Notes: generated from the letters alone by a model not told the origin. Numbered from the stretch's first letter, positions 53,230 to 63,119 are shown. The stretch is DNA of 64,000 nt from Apibacter sp. B3706 (GCF_011082725.1 NZ_CP049715.1:558001-622000); one strand, 5' to 3'. A program made the numbers and translations.

Positions 53230-53619
53230 ATGGCAAGTATATTTTCAAAAATCGTAGCAGGAGAAATTCCCTGTTATAAAGTTGCAGAAAGCGAAAAACA
53301 CCTTGCTTTTTTAGATGCATTTCCGGTAGTTATAGGTCACGTTTTAGTAATTCCTAAAAAAGAAACCGATAAATTGTTTGATTTGCCCAAAGAAGAGTAT
53401 GATGAATTAATGGATTTTACCTATAGGGTAGCTCAGGCAGTAGGTAAAGCTATTCCATGTTTACGGGTAGGAATGTCTGTACAAGGATTGGAAGTTCCCC
53501 ATGTTCATGTTCATCTGATCCCATTAAACGCTATCGGAGATATGAATTTTGGTAACAAATTGACACTGAGTTCGGAAGAATTTACTGAAATTGCTGACAA
53601 AATAAAGTCTTATCTATAG
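53230..53619 (+). CDS. HIT family protein
   Basis: A 129-residue histidine-triad protein. It opens with SIFSKIVAGEIPCYKVAESE and has FLDAFPVVIGHVLVIPKKET near residue 27. The triad HVHVHLIP lies near residue 92, with three alternating histidines. Such proteins hydrolyse nucleoside phosphoramidates and adenylated compounds. It lies 19 bases after greA and 67 bases before clpP on the same strand, so it is probably co-transcribed with greA. The exact substrate is unknown. Confidence 0.95.
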   Translation: MASIFSKIVAGEIPCYKVAESEKHLAFLDAFPVVIGHVLVIPKKETDKLFDLPKEEYDELMDFTYRVAQAVGKAIPCLRVGMSVQGLEVPHVHVHLIPLNAIGDMNFGNKLTLSSEEFTEIADKIKSYL

Positions 53620-53686
53620 GGACTTTTGTTTGGTATAGTTTTAGTGAGAAAATTAAGTAAAAAATTTTAGAAAAAGATTAATAAAA

Positions 53687-54346
53687 ATGGATTTAGGAAA
53701 AGAGTTCCATAAATATGCAGTAAAACACCAGGGAATTAATAGTCTGGCGGTAGATCAGTACGTAAATTCAATGACTCCATATATTACTGAAGAACGAAAA
53801 TTAAATGTAGCACAAATGGATGTGTTCTCTCGGTTGATGATGGATAGAATTATATTCCTGGGAACAGGTATAGACGATCAAATAGCCAATATTGTAACCG
53901 CTCAATTATTGTTCTTGGAAAGTACAGATGCCAATAAAGATATTCAAATATATATTAATTCTCCCGGAGGAGGAGTGTATGCCGGACTAGGTATATACGA
54001 TACCATGCAAATTATTAAGCCCGATGTGGCTACTATTTGTACCGGTATGGCTGCTTCTATGGGAGCCGTATTATTGACCGCAGGTGCTGCCGGAAAAAGA
54101 TCAGCATTGAAACATTCTCGAATTATGATTCATCAGCCATTGGGAGGAGCTCAAGGGCAAGCCTCCGATATGGAGATTACATTAAAGGAGATCTTGAAGC
54201 TGAAAAAAGAATTATACGAAATTTTGGCAGAGCATTCCGGTCAACCTTTTGAAAAAATTGAGAAGGATTCAGATAGGGACTATTGGATGATTGCTTCAGA
54301 AGCTAAAGAATATGGACTTATTGATGAAGTTCTTGAAAAACGGTAA
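53687..54346 (+). CDS. clpP: ATP-dependent Clp protease proteolytic subunit
   Basis: ClpP forms a barrel of two seven-membered rings that degrades proteins handed over by ClpX or similar ATPases. The 219-residue protein shows [20 protein letters not shown] and [17 protein letters not shown]. The catalytic Ser124 lies in [11 protein letters not shown] and His149 in [10 protein letters not shown], with an Asp further on. The C-terminal [18 protein letters not shown] is typical. Length fits, allowing for a short N-terminal propeptide. A strong terminator follows. Confidence 0.98.
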   Translation: MDLGKEFHKYAVKHQGINSLAVDQYVNSMTPYITEERKLNVAQMDVFSRLMMDRIIFLGTGIDDQIANIVTAQLLFLESTDANKDIQIYINSPGGGVYAGLGIYDTMQIIKPDVATICTGMAASMGAVLLTAGAAGKRSALKHSRIMIHQPLGGAQGQASDMEITLKEILKLKKELYEILAEHSGQPFEKIEKDSDRDYWMIASEAKEYGLIDEVLEKR

Positions 54347-54397
54347 AGCTTTGTTTTGTTGAGAACCACATACATATAATATAATATTTATACTAAG

Positions 54398-54435
54398 ACT
54401 TTCGTTTGTTCGATATATACAAACGAAAGTTTTTT
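54398..54435 (+). terminator. Terminator after clpP
   Basis: A perfect 12-bp stem ACTTTCGTTTGT / ACAAACGAAAGT with a nine-base loop, followed by six T residues. It stands about 50 bases after clpP and 20 bases before the next start. Confidence 0.92.
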
Positions 54436-54455
54436 GTTTTTTTAAATAACGTTCA

Positions 54456-57359
54456 ATGAGTAATAAATTACTTTTTTTGTTTGCATTTTTATTTAGTTTA
54501 TCTTATAATGCACAAATCAAAATTACGGGGGTAATTATAAATCAGGACACCCAGCGTCCTATTGAAGGAGCAAAAATATCTTTTCCTGAAGCTCCCGAAA
54601 TTTCAACCCTTTCAAATAATATTGGATATTTTTCACTCGAATCTAAAAATAACTTTGATTCTATCGTTGTTCAGATTGTAAATTATAAGAAAAAGTCATT
54701 TCCTGTCAATAAAAAACAAAACTTAAATTTAATTATTAAATTCTCTGAAAAAGATAAGATTGGTACATCCTCAATTCCTCCATCAATTACCAATCAAACT
54801 AAAATTGATACGGATAGTATATCACCATCTTCTAACCAACAAGTTAATTACGTTAGAGTTTCCGGTCAATTGCTAGATGAAGATACAGAGAAGCCAATTC
54901 CGGATGCTGATATTTTTCTTAAAAATACTCAGGTTTACGCCACTACAGACAGTGACGGTAATTTTGAATTACAATCCAATAAATTCATTGACACGTTACA
55001 AATTATTACAGATAAATACCCGACAAAATATATACCTTTACAAAGGGGAGATAATCTAGGCTTAATTGTAAATCTCAAATTAAAGAGCAAAAATAGTAGC
55101 CAATCAACCGATAAAGGAACCGTAAGCAAAGAAAAGGAAATAGACGAGGTAGTAGTTACCGGCTTTCCGAAAAAGCGTTTACCTAAAAAAGAAAATCCGG
55201 CATACCGCATACTGCGTGAATTATGGAAGAGAAGAAGAACCAACGGTTTGACAAATTTTAAGAATTATCAATATAAAGAATATGAGAAAATCGAATTTGA
55301 TTTAAATAATGTTGATAGTGCTTTTATAAGTAAAAAAATCTTTAAAAAATTAAACATTTCAGCCAAAGACATAGATACATTAGATATCTCAGGAAAAACG
55401 TACATTCCCGTTTTTCTTAACGAATCCCTTTCCGATATTGTTGGACAAAATACACCTTCTAAACGGGAAAAATCCTTTTTGAGAGGAAATAAAGCTTCCG
55501 GAATTCCTAATAATGATATTGTAGCCAATACGGTTAAAAATTTGTATAAAGATGTTAACATATACGATAATGTGTTAAACTTTTTTAATAAAGGATTCAC
55601 CAGTCCGGTAGCTACTATTGGATTTTCCGTATACGATTATTTATTAGCTGATACGGTTTCCGTAGATGGAGTTGATTGTTATTATATTAAATACAGGCCT
55701 CGAAGAGATAATGAGCTTACTTTTAAAGGAGATTTATATATTACTAAAGATACTTATGCAGTAAAGCAAGTTACCTTACAATCCACTTCGGGTATTAATG
55801 TAAACTTCGTTAAAGACATATATATGGAATTGAATTATGACAATGTCAATGATTCAATTTTTATTCCATTACGAAATTACACGGTTTTGGATATGTCTCT
55901 TATAACTAAAAAAGAAGGAGGAAAAGGTATGTTTGCAAAACGTACCATAACTTATAATGATTATAAATTCGATGAACCGCAAGGCACTGTAGAAAAACTT
56001 TTAGATCAACAATGGGAACCTATTTCCGAAGGAGCTTACAACCGAAAAGATGATTTTTGGGCCGACAATCGTCCGGATCGTCTTAATGAAGATGATAAAA
56101 AGGCATATGAAATGGTAGACAAGGTATCTAAAACCCGATTATTTAGAAATATTGTAGATGCCGTACAAATTCTTTCCTCAGGCTATGTCAATGTGGGTAA
56201 TGCCATTGATATTGGAAATCTATATCAAACACTAGGATATAACGATGTTGAAGGAACCAGAATTCGTTTAGGAGCCAGGACGTTTTTCTCTCCCAATGAT
56301 ATGTGGAGAGTGGAAGGATATACGGCATACGGATTTAAAGATGATCAATTTAAATATGGTTTTGAAGGGCGCTTGATGTTAAACAAATACAATCGTTTTA
56401 CTATAGGTGCGGGAACAAAAAGGGATATAACTCAATTAGGGACTTCGCTTACAGAAAATGAGGGAATTATGACCCGTTCTTTTGCGTCATCTTCCATCAT
56501 ATCCCGAGGAAGTAATGAATATTTGAGTTCTGTCAATCAAACCAATGCATTTTTATCTATTGAACCGTGGAAAAACGTACAATTGCGATTAGATGGAACT
56601 TATCAATACATAAAATCGGCGAATCCTTACAAATTTAATATTGGGTATTACAACAAAAAAGGAGATATTAAAAACGATTTGTATGATTCTCACTTAACAT
56701 TTAGTATTCAAGCGAGACCGGGAGCTAAATATTCTCGTTTTGGATTAGACAGATATGAGCATACGACTTTATCTCCAACCTTAATTTTAAAATATATAAA
56801 AGGATTCAATGGAGTGTTGGATGGTGATTTTAACTATGATAAAATACAATTTTTATACAATCATCCGATCCTTTGGGGACCGATTGGTAAATCGAATGTT
56901 ACTTTTGAATTCGGTAAATCGTTTAATAAATTGCCCTTATCCTTGTTAGGAATCATACCAGGTAACCAGTCTTACGGTATCGTAAATAATACCTTTGCAT
57001 TGCTGGATTACTATGATTTCGTAACAGATATTTATACGGCATTGCATGTTGAACATCACTTCAACGGAAGGATATTTTCCTATATTCCTTTATTGAAAAA
57101 ATTACAATTAAGAGAAGTAGCGATTTTCAGAGGTGTTTGGGGAGATATATCCGAAGGCTCCAAGAATATGAATGCTTCTAATATCAGATATGTAGCGCCT
57201 AATAAAGATATCTATTATGAATATGGATTTGGTATCGAAAATATAGGGTTTGGAAATTTAAGAATCTTTAGAGTAGATTTTAACTGGAGAGGGAATTACT
57301 TACATATGCCGGATGTTAATAAATTCGGAGTTAAATTTGGAATGCAATTTACATTCTAA
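54456..57359 (+). CDS. DUF5686 protein with carboxypeptidase-regulatory domains
   Basis: A 967-residue outer membrane protein of Bacteroidota. A signal peptide (LLFLFAFLFSLSYNAQ) is followed by two carboxypeptidase-regulatory-like beta domains: ITGVIINQDTQRPIEGAKIS near residue 23 and VSGQLLDEDTEKPIPDADIF near residue 134. The DUF5686 region runs from about residue 225 and includes VTGFPKKRLPKKENPAYRIL. The last third is barrel-like and ends in aromatic residues (GVKFGMQFTF), as in outer membrane proteins. Its function is unknown; TonB-receptor-like surface roles have been suggested for the family. It stands after clpP beyond a terminator. Confidence 0.9.
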   Translation: MSNKLLFLFAFLFSLSYNAQIKITGVIINQDTQRPIEGAKISFPEAPEISTLSNNIGYFSLESKNNFDSIVVQIVNYKKKSFPVNKKQNLNLIIKFSEKDKIGTSSIPPSITNQTKIDTDSISPSSNQQVNYVRVSGQLLDEDTEKPIPDADIFLKNTQVYATTDSDGNFELQSNKFIDTLQIITDKYPTKYIPLQRGDNLGLIVNLKLKSKNSSQSTDKGTVSKEKEIDEVVVTGFPKKRLPKKENPAYRILRELWKRRRTNGLTNFKNYQYKEYEKIEFDLNNVDSAFISKKIFKKLNISAKDIDTLDISGKTYIPVFLNESLSDIVGQNTPSKREKSFLRGNKASGIPNNDIVANTVKNLYKDVNIYDNVLNFFNKGFTSPVATIGFSVYDYLLADTVSVDGVDCYYIKYRPRRDNELTFKGDLYITKDTYAVKQVTLQSTSGINVNFVKDIYMELNYDNVNDSIFIPLRNYTVLDMSLITKKEGGKGMFAKRTITYNDYKFDEPQGTVEKLLDQQWEPISEGAYNRKDDFWADNRPDRLNEDDKKAYEMVDKVSKTRLFRNIVDAVQILSSGYVNVGNAIDIGNLYQTLGYNDVEGTRIRLGARTFFSPNDMWRVEGYTAYGFKDDQFKYGFEGRLMLNKYNRFTIGAGTKRDITQLGTSLTENEGIMTRSFASSSIISRGSNEYLSSVNQTNAFLSIEPWKNVQLRLDGTYQYIKSANPYKFNIGYYNKKGDIKNDLYDSHLTFSIQARPGAKYSRFGLDRYEHTTLSPTLILKYIKGFNGVLDGDFNYDKIQFLYNHPILWGPIGKSNVTFEFGKSFNKLPLSLLGIIPGNQSYGIVNNTFALLDYYDFVTDIYTALHVEHHFNGRIFSYIPLLKKLQLREVAIFRGVWGDISEGSKNMNASNIRYVAPNKDIYYEYGFGIENIGFGNLRIFRVDFNWRGNYLHMPDVNKFGVKFGMQFTF

Positions 57360-57383
57360 AAATCATACGATTTAAAAAGAAAA

Positions 57384-57413
57384 AAAAGGAGTAATTATAG
57401 TACTCCTTTTTTT
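57384..57413. terminator. Bidirectional terminator between DUF5686 and NUDIX genes
   Basis: A 10-bp stem AAAAGGAGTA / TACTCCTTTT with a seven-base loop has A residues before it and T residues after it. It can serve both convergent genes. Confidence 0.88.
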
Positions 57414-57430
57414 ATTGAATTTTATATTAA

Positions 57431-58045
57431 TTATTTTTTAATTCGAGAATTAGTTAAAACATAAGTACCGACTAATTCCCTGATATTTACATAGGTTTTC
57501 TTCATAAGTTTAGGGATATCCTTTTTTCTAATCCATTGGGCTTTATCAATTCCTTCATTTTTTTGAGGTTTAGGTTGTTCATTTCCATCATACTTCATTT
57601 CAAACCATTGAACTATTTTTAAAAAGTATTTTTTTTCAGATTGATACACATGATAAGTTGTCGTTAGGTATTTTTTTAATTTAAGATTAGAAATTGAACA
57701 TTCTTCTTCTACTTCCCGTTTGGCAGCTTTTTTAAAAGTTTCATTTTCTTCCACATGACCTTTCGGTAAATCCCAATAACCGTTTCTTTTAATAAATAAA
57801 TAATTGTCTTTATTATTATTAACTAATCCCCCAGCTGCATACACGGGCGTAGCTATTTTTTGTAATTTTTTCCAAACTTTTTTTGTTTCAGAAGAATAAA
57901 CATGAATGGAGTTTACTTTCGTATGGCACAAAATATCCAGAGCGTATACCAAAGTTTTCGAATTTTCGTATGGAAGGTTAATGGCACCTTTTCTCTTATT
58001 TTTACCAAGGGTAAGAAATCTTTCGTTTACAGAAATTTTGTACAT
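57431..58045 (-). CDS. NUDIX hydrolase
   Basis: A 204-residue protein. The C-terminal half is a NUDIX domain: YWDLPKGHVEENETFKKAAK at residues 103-122 and REVEEECSIS give the full Nudix box GX5EX7REUXEE, with Ser in place of the usual Gly near its end. The first 65 residues form an extra N-terminal domain (FLTLGKNKRKGAINLPYENS), as in related Bacteroidota proteins. It should hydrolyse a nucleoside diphosphate linked to another moiety with divalent metal. The substrate is unknown. It is divergent from an SRPBCC-like gene. Confidence 0.88.
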   Translation of the reverse strand: MYKISVNERFLTLGKNKRKGAINLPYENSKTLVYALDILCHTKVNSIHVYSSETKKVWKKLQKIATPVYAAGGLVNNNKDNYLFIKRNGYWDLPKGHVEENETFKKAAKREVEEECSISNLKLKKYLTTTYHVYQSEKKYFLKIVQWFEMKYDGNEQPKPQKNEGIDKAQWIRKKDIPKLMKKTYVNIRELVGTYVLTNSRIKK

Positions 58046-58048
58046 TTG
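58041..58048 (+). promoter_or_regulatory. -7 promoter element of the SRPBCC-like gene
   Basis: TACATTTG matches TAnnTTTG, 26 bases before the ATG at 58075. It overlaps the start codon of the divergent NUDIX gene. Confidence 0.55.
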
Positions 58049-58074
58049 TGTTTGTTTTTACCAAAATTACAAAA

Positions 58075-58467
58075 ATGAATATTAAAGGAGAAAAAATACT
58101 GGTTAATAAATCGGCAGAAGATATTTACACGTTAGCATCTCAGCCTTCTGAATTTAAAAAGTTCATGCCTGAAACCATAGATAAGTTTGAGGCAGATGAA
58201 GATGGATTTGTTTTTGCATTAAAAGGAATGCCTGAAATTGCCTTGAAAATGAAAGAAAGAATTCCATATTCAAAAATTGTATTAAGTTCGGCTAAAGAAA
58301 CTTTGAATTTTGACTTAAGTTTATTGATTGATCAAGTTACAGAAAGTTCAAGCGAAGTTCAATTTACTTTCGATGGTAAATTTAATATGTTTATATCTGC
58401 CATGGTTGAAAAACCTTTAAAAAATTTAATTAAAGCTTTAACGGAAGGAGTTACTAAAATTTCATAA
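58075..58467 (+). CDS. SRPBCC-like protein
   Basis: From the ATG at 58075 the protein is 130 residues. A longer reading from 58048 lies inside the -7 promoter element and is rejected. The pattern NIKGEKILVNKSAEDIYTLA, then FMPETIDKFEADEDGFVFAL and ERIPYSKIVLSSAKETLNFD with a C-terminal long helix, fits the START/SRPBCC lipid- or ligand-binding fold. No catalytic residues are recognised, and the ligand is unknown. Neighbours are a divergent NUDIX gene and, after a terminator, a convergent subtilase gene. Confidence 0.78.
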   Translation: MNIKGEKILVNKSAEDIYTLASQPSEFKKFMPETIDKFEADEDGFVFALKGMPEIALKMKERIPYSKIVLSSAKETLNFDLSLLIDQVTESSSEVQFTFDGKFNMFISAMVEKPLKNLIKALTEGVTKIS

Positions 58468-58490
58468 TGTTAAATTTGAAACATAAAAAA

Positions 58491-58519
58491 AGCTATTTTA
58501 TTTAAAATAGCTTTTTTTA
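58491..58519. terminator. Bidirectional terminator
   Basis: Stem AGCTATTTT / AAAATAGCT with a four-base loop. A run of A residues comes before it and seven T residues after it, between the convergent SRPBCC-like and subtilase genes. Confidence 0.88.
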
Positions 58520-58536
58520 TATAAAGAATATTCAAC

Positions 58537-60231
58537 TTATTTTTTTCCTTTTTTACTTCCTTTTTCAGGGTTGAAATTATCATACGCATATTTCACGGCT
58601 CTAAAAACATCTACAACACCTCCGGTCGCTGAAAGTTGATCAAAAGTTGTTTTAATCATAGGACTGTTTTCACTCTCGCCACCTGCTGTTACTTCTATAG
58701 TAGATTTATTTGCTGTTATAAATAATATATTTTTCACTTGTTCAGCAGTTAACTGAGGAAAATAAGACCATAAAAGGGCAGCACATCCCGCAACAACCGG
58801 AGAAGCCATACTGGTACCTTGTAAAAATTTATATTTTCCTTTGGTAACTGTAGAGTAAATTTCTAATCCTGGTGCAAAAATATCAACTTTTTCTTTTCCG
58901 TAGTTAGAAAAAGACGCCTTCAATGCATTATTATATCGAGTACTGGCTCCTACGGTAATCCAATTGTTTACAAAAGATTTATGCTCATTGTCCTTAAAAT
59001 TGGTTGGATAATTATATTCAGTATCTACATTTTTATTATCATTACCGGCAGCATGAACCATTAATACACCCTTTTTTTCCGCGTATTTCATAGCTTCCCA
59101 TACTCTCTCTTTATTAGGAGAAAAAGGCTTACCAAAACTCATATTAATGACTTTAGCGCCATTATCAACGGCATAATATATGGCATTGGCAATATCTTTA
59201 TCTCTTTCATCACCATCCGGAACGGCTCGAACTACTAAGATTTTTGCAACATCCCCGGCAATACCGTCCATACCTATATTATTATTTCTAACTGCTGCAA
59301 TTATACCGGAAACATGAGTTCCATGTAATGCATCCGGGCCTTCCACTTCATTGTTACCGTAATGTTTTTCCTTAATATCTGTATAATCATCACCTACAAT
59401 GTAGCGAGGATCATAACTTTTATTAAGCATGTAATCTACTTTTCCGGAATAATAAGCAACTGCTTCACCCATTTCACTATCCGCCAACATATTGATTTGA
59501 GTTGCATTTTTTCCTTCCAAATCGCTATTATTTGCAATCATCTGAAGGAAAGCTTGTTTATATTGAGGAACAGTAAAAGTTGCCTCATTTACATTTTCAA
59601 TAGTCAAAGGTTTGTCACCCAGAGCATTTTGTAATTCAGTGGTCATTTGTCTGATCATAGCTTTTTGCTCGTCAATATTAGATAGGGCATCTTTAGCTTC
59701 TCCTAAATCTTTGTCATATATAAATTTAGCTCTTTGATATTCTTTAAATTCGTTCGGATACTTTTCCCGATTTTTTTCATTCGTTTTCAAATCACCGGTT
59801 TCGAACAGTTTTTCATATAAAGAAACTATACGGGTTGATTCCATAGTATCGTGGTCTACATCTTTTCCATCTTTTCCACCGATAAAATCCCATCCATGAA
59901 CATCGTCAGCATATCCATTACCGTCGTCATCTTTACCGTTATTAGCGATTTCTTTTGGATTATTCCAAATATTATTTTTCAAATCCGGATGATCAATTTG
60001 TACACCACTATCAATTACTCCAACGATAATAGGAGAGGGCTTGAGTCCTTTAGACTTTAAAAATTCAATAGCATCAGTAGTCCCTACACCATAAATACCG
60101 GTTTTTTCATAACTTTGATGATACCAGTTTTTTAAAGCAAGGGAATCAACTGCCGGAACGTTATTTTGAGCAAATGCATTGGCAGTAAAGAATGCAAAAG
60201 CGAAGCTTAGGCTTAATAGTTTTATCTTCAT
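58537..60231 (-). CDS. S8 family serine peptidase (subtilase)
   Basis: A 564-residue exported subtilisin-like protease with a signal peptide (LLSLSFAFAFFTANAFAQ). The catalytic triad is Asp74 in VGVIDSGVQIDH, His306 in DALHGTHVSG and Ser474 in GTSMASPVVAGCAAL; the oxyanion Asn lies in MVHAAGNDNK. About 230 residues separate Asp74 and His306, far more than the roughly 32 in ordinary subtilisins. This insertion is rich in charged helices (residues 120-280). There is no T9SS tail. The gene starts 14 bases after the end of the WbqC gene and is likely in the same operon. Confidence 0.93.
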   Translation of the reverse strand: MKIKLLSLSFAFAFFTANAFAQNNVPAVDSLALKNWYHQSYEKTGIYGVGTTDAIEFLKSKGLKPSPIIVGVIDSGVQIDHPDLKNNIWNNPKEIANNGKDDDGNGYADDVHGWDFIGGKDGKDVDHDTMESTRIVSLYEKLFETGDLKTNEKNREKYPNEFKEYQRAKFIYDKDLGEAKDALSNIDEQKAMIRQMTTELQNALGDKPLTIENVNEATFTVPQYKQAFLQMIANNSDLEGKNATQINMLADSEMGEAVAYYSGKVDYMLNKSYDPRYIVGDDYTDIKEKHYGNNEVEGPDALHGTHVSGIIAAVRNNNIGMDGIAGDVAKILVVRAVPDGDERDKDIANAIYYAVDNGAKVINMSFGKPFSPNKERVWEAMKYAEKKGVLMVHAAGNDNKNVDTEYNYPTNFKDNEHKSFVNNWITVGASTRYNNALKASFSNYGKEKVDIFAPGLEIYSTVTKGKYKFLQGTSMASPVVAGCAALLWSYFPQLTAEQVKNILFITANKSTIEVTAGGESENSPMIKTTFDQLSATGGVVDVFRAVKYAYDNFNPEKGSKKGKK

Positions 60232-60245
60232 TTAAAATTATTTAT

Positions 60246-60845
60246 TTATTCGACATTAGTAAGGTAATTAGCAGATTTCGGGCCAAGATTGCATATAAGA
60301 TCTAGTATGGAAAGATCATTCATAAACTCGAAACGGTCTGAAAATACCTGAATATATTTTTTATTTTTATAGGGACTTTCTTTTTTTGCATTGAATGCTT
60401 CTCGCGTATCGGTAAACGGAGGATTTTTTACGTATTCATCCGTGAGTTCGTACGAACATTCCAACTTTAGGATAGAACATGCCCATTCTAATGTGTTTAG
60501 ATTTAAATCTAATAAAAAGTTTTCTTTTTTTTCCAATAATTGGATTAGCTTATCTTCGTAATATTCAAAGTAAGGAGAACTTTGATATGCTGATTGTAAT
60601 GATTTAATGTGTAATTTTTGCCATGAAGACGCATAGGAAATCTTAATATCTTTTATAATTCTGGCTCCTGAATGTTCAATAGGAACAATAAGAGGCAATT
60701 TTCCATTAGCTCCTTGAACAATGCAACGATTACGATAAGTTTGTTTAGGAAAATTTTCCCACTGTTCCAAATAGATCTTTTCCGAATGGATCCATTTTTC
60801 AAAATAAGAAACAGGAGGAAAATAAAAACAAGGTAAGACGATCAT
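60246..60845 (-). CDS. WbqC family protein
   Basis: A 199-residue protein of the WbqC group. It opens MIVLPCFYFPPVSYFEKWIH and carries ENFPKQTYRNRCIVQGANGK near residue 31, then LPLIVPIEHSG and SYASSWQKLHIKSLQSAYQS near residue 71, all family landmarks. WbqC proteins are often found with polysaccharide genes and may act in sugar or amino acid modification; the reaction is not known. It lies upstream of the subtilase gene, 14 bases apart, and downstream of the TonB receptor gene on the same strand. Confidence 0.9.
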   Translation of the reverse strand: MIVLPCFYFPPVSYFEKWIHSEKIYLEQWENFPKQTYRNRCIVQGANGKLPLIVPIEHSGARIIKDIKISYASSWQKLHIKSLQSAYQSSPYFEYYEDKLIQLLEKKENFLLDLNLNTLEWACSILKLECSYELTDEYVKNPPFTDTREAFNAKKESPYKNKKYIQVFSDRFEFMNDLSILDLICNLGPKSANYLTNVE

Positions 60846-60965
60846 AGTTATTTTTTATGAAAGTGCTAATTTACCATAAAAATAAATATGATCTTCTTAT
60901 TTTAACAAAATATGTATGCGATCTATTTTATATGAAATTTACTTTTTTTCTGTCTTTAAAATTAA

Positions 60966-63005
60966 TTAGAAAAAATTATATCGTATACCCATAAATCCTC
61001 TTAATTTTTGCAAGGACGCATAATTATAAGAAGTATCAAAAGTGTACCCGTTAGGATTGGTAATCGGATTATCTACCTCTTTATTGAATGGGTCAAAAGG
61101 ACGCATGATCGGGTTTTTGGGCGTAAAATTAAATAGGTTTTTAATTCCTCCGTAAATTTCCATTCCATTATGGAATTTCTTGGTTACCTGTATATTTGCA
61201 ATGCAATACCACGGGGAATATTCACTTCTAAAATCATTAGGCTCGATAGGCAACCTCATTTTTCCGTTCCATTGTCCTGAAAAGTCCAATATATAATTTT
61301 TAGGAAATGTGTAAGTCATAACAAATGTTCCGGACCATTTAGGTGCATAAAGCTGATCTGTTCTAAAATAAGAACCCTTGTCATCTTTTTCTTTGGTGTA
61401 AACATCCATATAAGTAACACCCGCCATAATTTTAAAAGGAATTAAAAAAGACCATTCCGTATTTAAAGATATACCTTGCGAAACAGCATGTCCGTCTAAG
61501 TTATCATAAATGATTTTAGTAGGATCGGAATCGAAATCACCAATAATTTTATTAGTAAAATAAGAATAAAAACCGGTGATATCCAGATTTATATTCAGAT
61601 CATCGAACATCATTTTTTTAACATAGTTCAAATTTCCGTTATATGAACGTTCAGGCTTTAAAGAATTCAAGATAACTACATCTCTGGCTCCCGTAAGAGC
61701 AGAATGATCTTCCGTAAAGATATTTACAACTCTAAAACCGGTTCCAAAACTGGCTCGGAAGGTATTCGTATAATTGGGTGAAAACTTATAGGCAATTCTG
61801 GGAGAATGTACATTTCCATGATGTTTATCGTTATCGTATCTATACCCAAGTAAAAGTTTATTTTTAGTATTTATAGACCATTCATCTTGTAAAAATAATC
61901 CCGGTAACGGTGTTTCTGAAGGTCTGTTTTTCGAGCCGTCAGGAGAAGCGGTCGCAGGTGTATTGTCATCGTAGTAAGTATATCTAAAAGAAGCACCTGC
62001 TAAAAAGTTATGATTTTTTATGGTTTTATCCCAATAACTTTGGATAAAGGCTACTTGTTGAGTTGCCATATACGGAGTATTCCCATACCATGAATTTTGA
62101 TCATGCCAATTATATGAAAATTGGGTGTATATTTTTTCATGTAGAGGTAATTGGTAAAGTCCGATCACTTCGGCACGTTTCGTATATATACTTTCTCCGT
62201 AAACCTCGTCACTTCCTCGATATTTTTTACTCCAGTTCATTTCTCCACCCCAGCGATCTTCATTGACCCATCGCAGCCCTAAACTGGCAACTCTGTTTTC
62301 TTTTCGTTTAAAACTCCATTTATTAAAAACCGATATCCTGTTTTGTAAAGTTAAATCGGTAAATCCGTCGTGATTGGCATCGATAGGATTATCATAATAA
62401 AAATGATTGATACCCAGTAAACTGGTTACTTTTTTACCGGCATTAAATTTAAAGGATAAATCCGTACTTAATTCTCCCCAGCTTGTACTGAAAATATCCG
62501 CTGCAAATTTGGGTGCTTTTTGCGGGTTTTTAGTGATTACGTTTATAATTCCCCCCATAGCTTCTGAGCCGTATAAAGAAGAGGCGGGACCTTTAACTAC
62601 TTCAATTCTTTCTACCAAACTATTGGGAATCCCACTTAAACCATAAACAGTAGCTAATCCGCTAACGATAGGCATCCCGTCAATTAATATCATAGTATAA
62701 GGACCTTCCATACCGTTTATGTGAATATCTCCCGTATTACAAACGCTGCAATTTATTTGAGGTTTAACTCCGTTAATCATTCCTACGGCATCGAAAAGAC
62801 TGGGAGTAGGATTTTTTTTGAATAGTTTTGGTGTAATAATTTCAACAGGCACCGGGCTGTCAGATTTTCTAACTTCCTTCAAGGTTCCTGTCACGACAAC
62901 ATCGTCAATCGATTTTTCTTTAGAGTTTTTAATTGAATCTTTAACTTCTTGGGAATATAGTGTGCAAAGGGATAATGCAAAAAGTACAGTCAATCCTCTT
63001 TTCAT
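60966..63005 (-). CDS. TonB-dependent receptor
   Basis: A 679-residue outer membrane receptor with a signal peptide (GLTVLFALSLCTLYSQ). A plug domain begins near residue 33 (KSIDDVVVTGTLKEVRKSDS), with GPASSLYGSEAMGGIINVIT near residue 139. It continues as a 22-strand barrel ending in phenylalanine (GFMGIRYNFF). The plug contains NCSVCNTGDIHINGMEGPYT near residue 84, a CxxC common in these receptors. It should import a chelated metal or cofactor across the outer membrane using TonB. A DtxR-like regulator gene is divergent and a DtxR-box-like site lies in its promoter, so a metal-related substrate such as iron or manganese is likely. Confidence 0.93.
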   Translation of the reverse strand: MKRGLTVLFALSLCTLYSQEVKDSIKNSKEKSIDDVVVTGTLKEVRKSDSPVPVEIITPKLFKKNPTPSLFDAVGMINGVKPQINCSVCNTGDIHINGMEGPYTMILIDGMPIVSGLATVYGLSGIPNSLVERIEVVKGPASSLYGSEAMGGIINVITKNPQKAPKFAADIFSTSWGELSTDLSFKFNAGKKVTSLLGINHFYYDNPIDANHDGFTDLTLQNRISVFNKWSFKRKENRVASLGLRWVNEDRWGGEMNWSKKYRGSDEVYGESIYTKRAEVIGLYQLPLHEKIYTQFSYNWHDQNSWYGNTPYMATQQVAFIQSYWDKTIKNHNFLAGASFRYTYYDDNTPATASPDGSKNRPSETPLPGLFLQDEWSINTKNKLLLGYRYDNDKHHGNVHSPRIAYKFSPNYTNTFRASFGTGFRVVNIFTEDHSALTGARDVVILNSLKPERSYNGNLNYVKKMMFDDLNINLDITGFYSYFTNKIIGDFDSDPTKIIYDNLDGHAVSQGISLNTEWSFLIPFKIMAGVTYMDVYTKEKDDKGSYFRTDQLYAPKWSGTFVMTYTFPKNYILDFSGQWNGKMRLPIEPNDFRSEYSPWYCIANIQVTKKFHNGMEIYGGIKNLFNFTPKNPIMRPFDPFNKEVDNPITNPNGYTFDTSYNYASLQKLRGFMGIRYNFF

Positions 63006-63025
63006 AATTATTAATTTTAGACTCG

Positions 63026-63056
63026 CAAATATAAAAAATTAGATTAGTCTAACAAA
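63026..63056 (-). promoter_or_regulatory. Promoter of the TonB receptor gene
   Basis: On the minus strand TTTG (63053-63056) is followed after exactly 19 bases by TATATTTG (63026-63033), a full match to the Bacteroidota promoter, 21 bases before the receptor start. Confidence 0.85.
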
Positions 63057-63057
63057 T
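63039..63057. promoter_or_regulatory. DtxR-box-like operator
   Basis: TTAGATTAGTCTAACAAAT agrees at 14 of 19 positions with the DtxR/IdeR box TTAGGTTAGCCTAACCTAA. It overlaps the -33 element and spacer of the TonB receptor promoter, so a bound repressor would block it. The adjacent DtxR-family gene is the natural binder. Binding is inferred. Confidence 0.7.
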
Positions 63058-63119
63058 TTATTTTACGATTGTATTTTGGAAAAATAAATTATTTGGTCTT
63101 GAAAAATTAATATTTTAAA

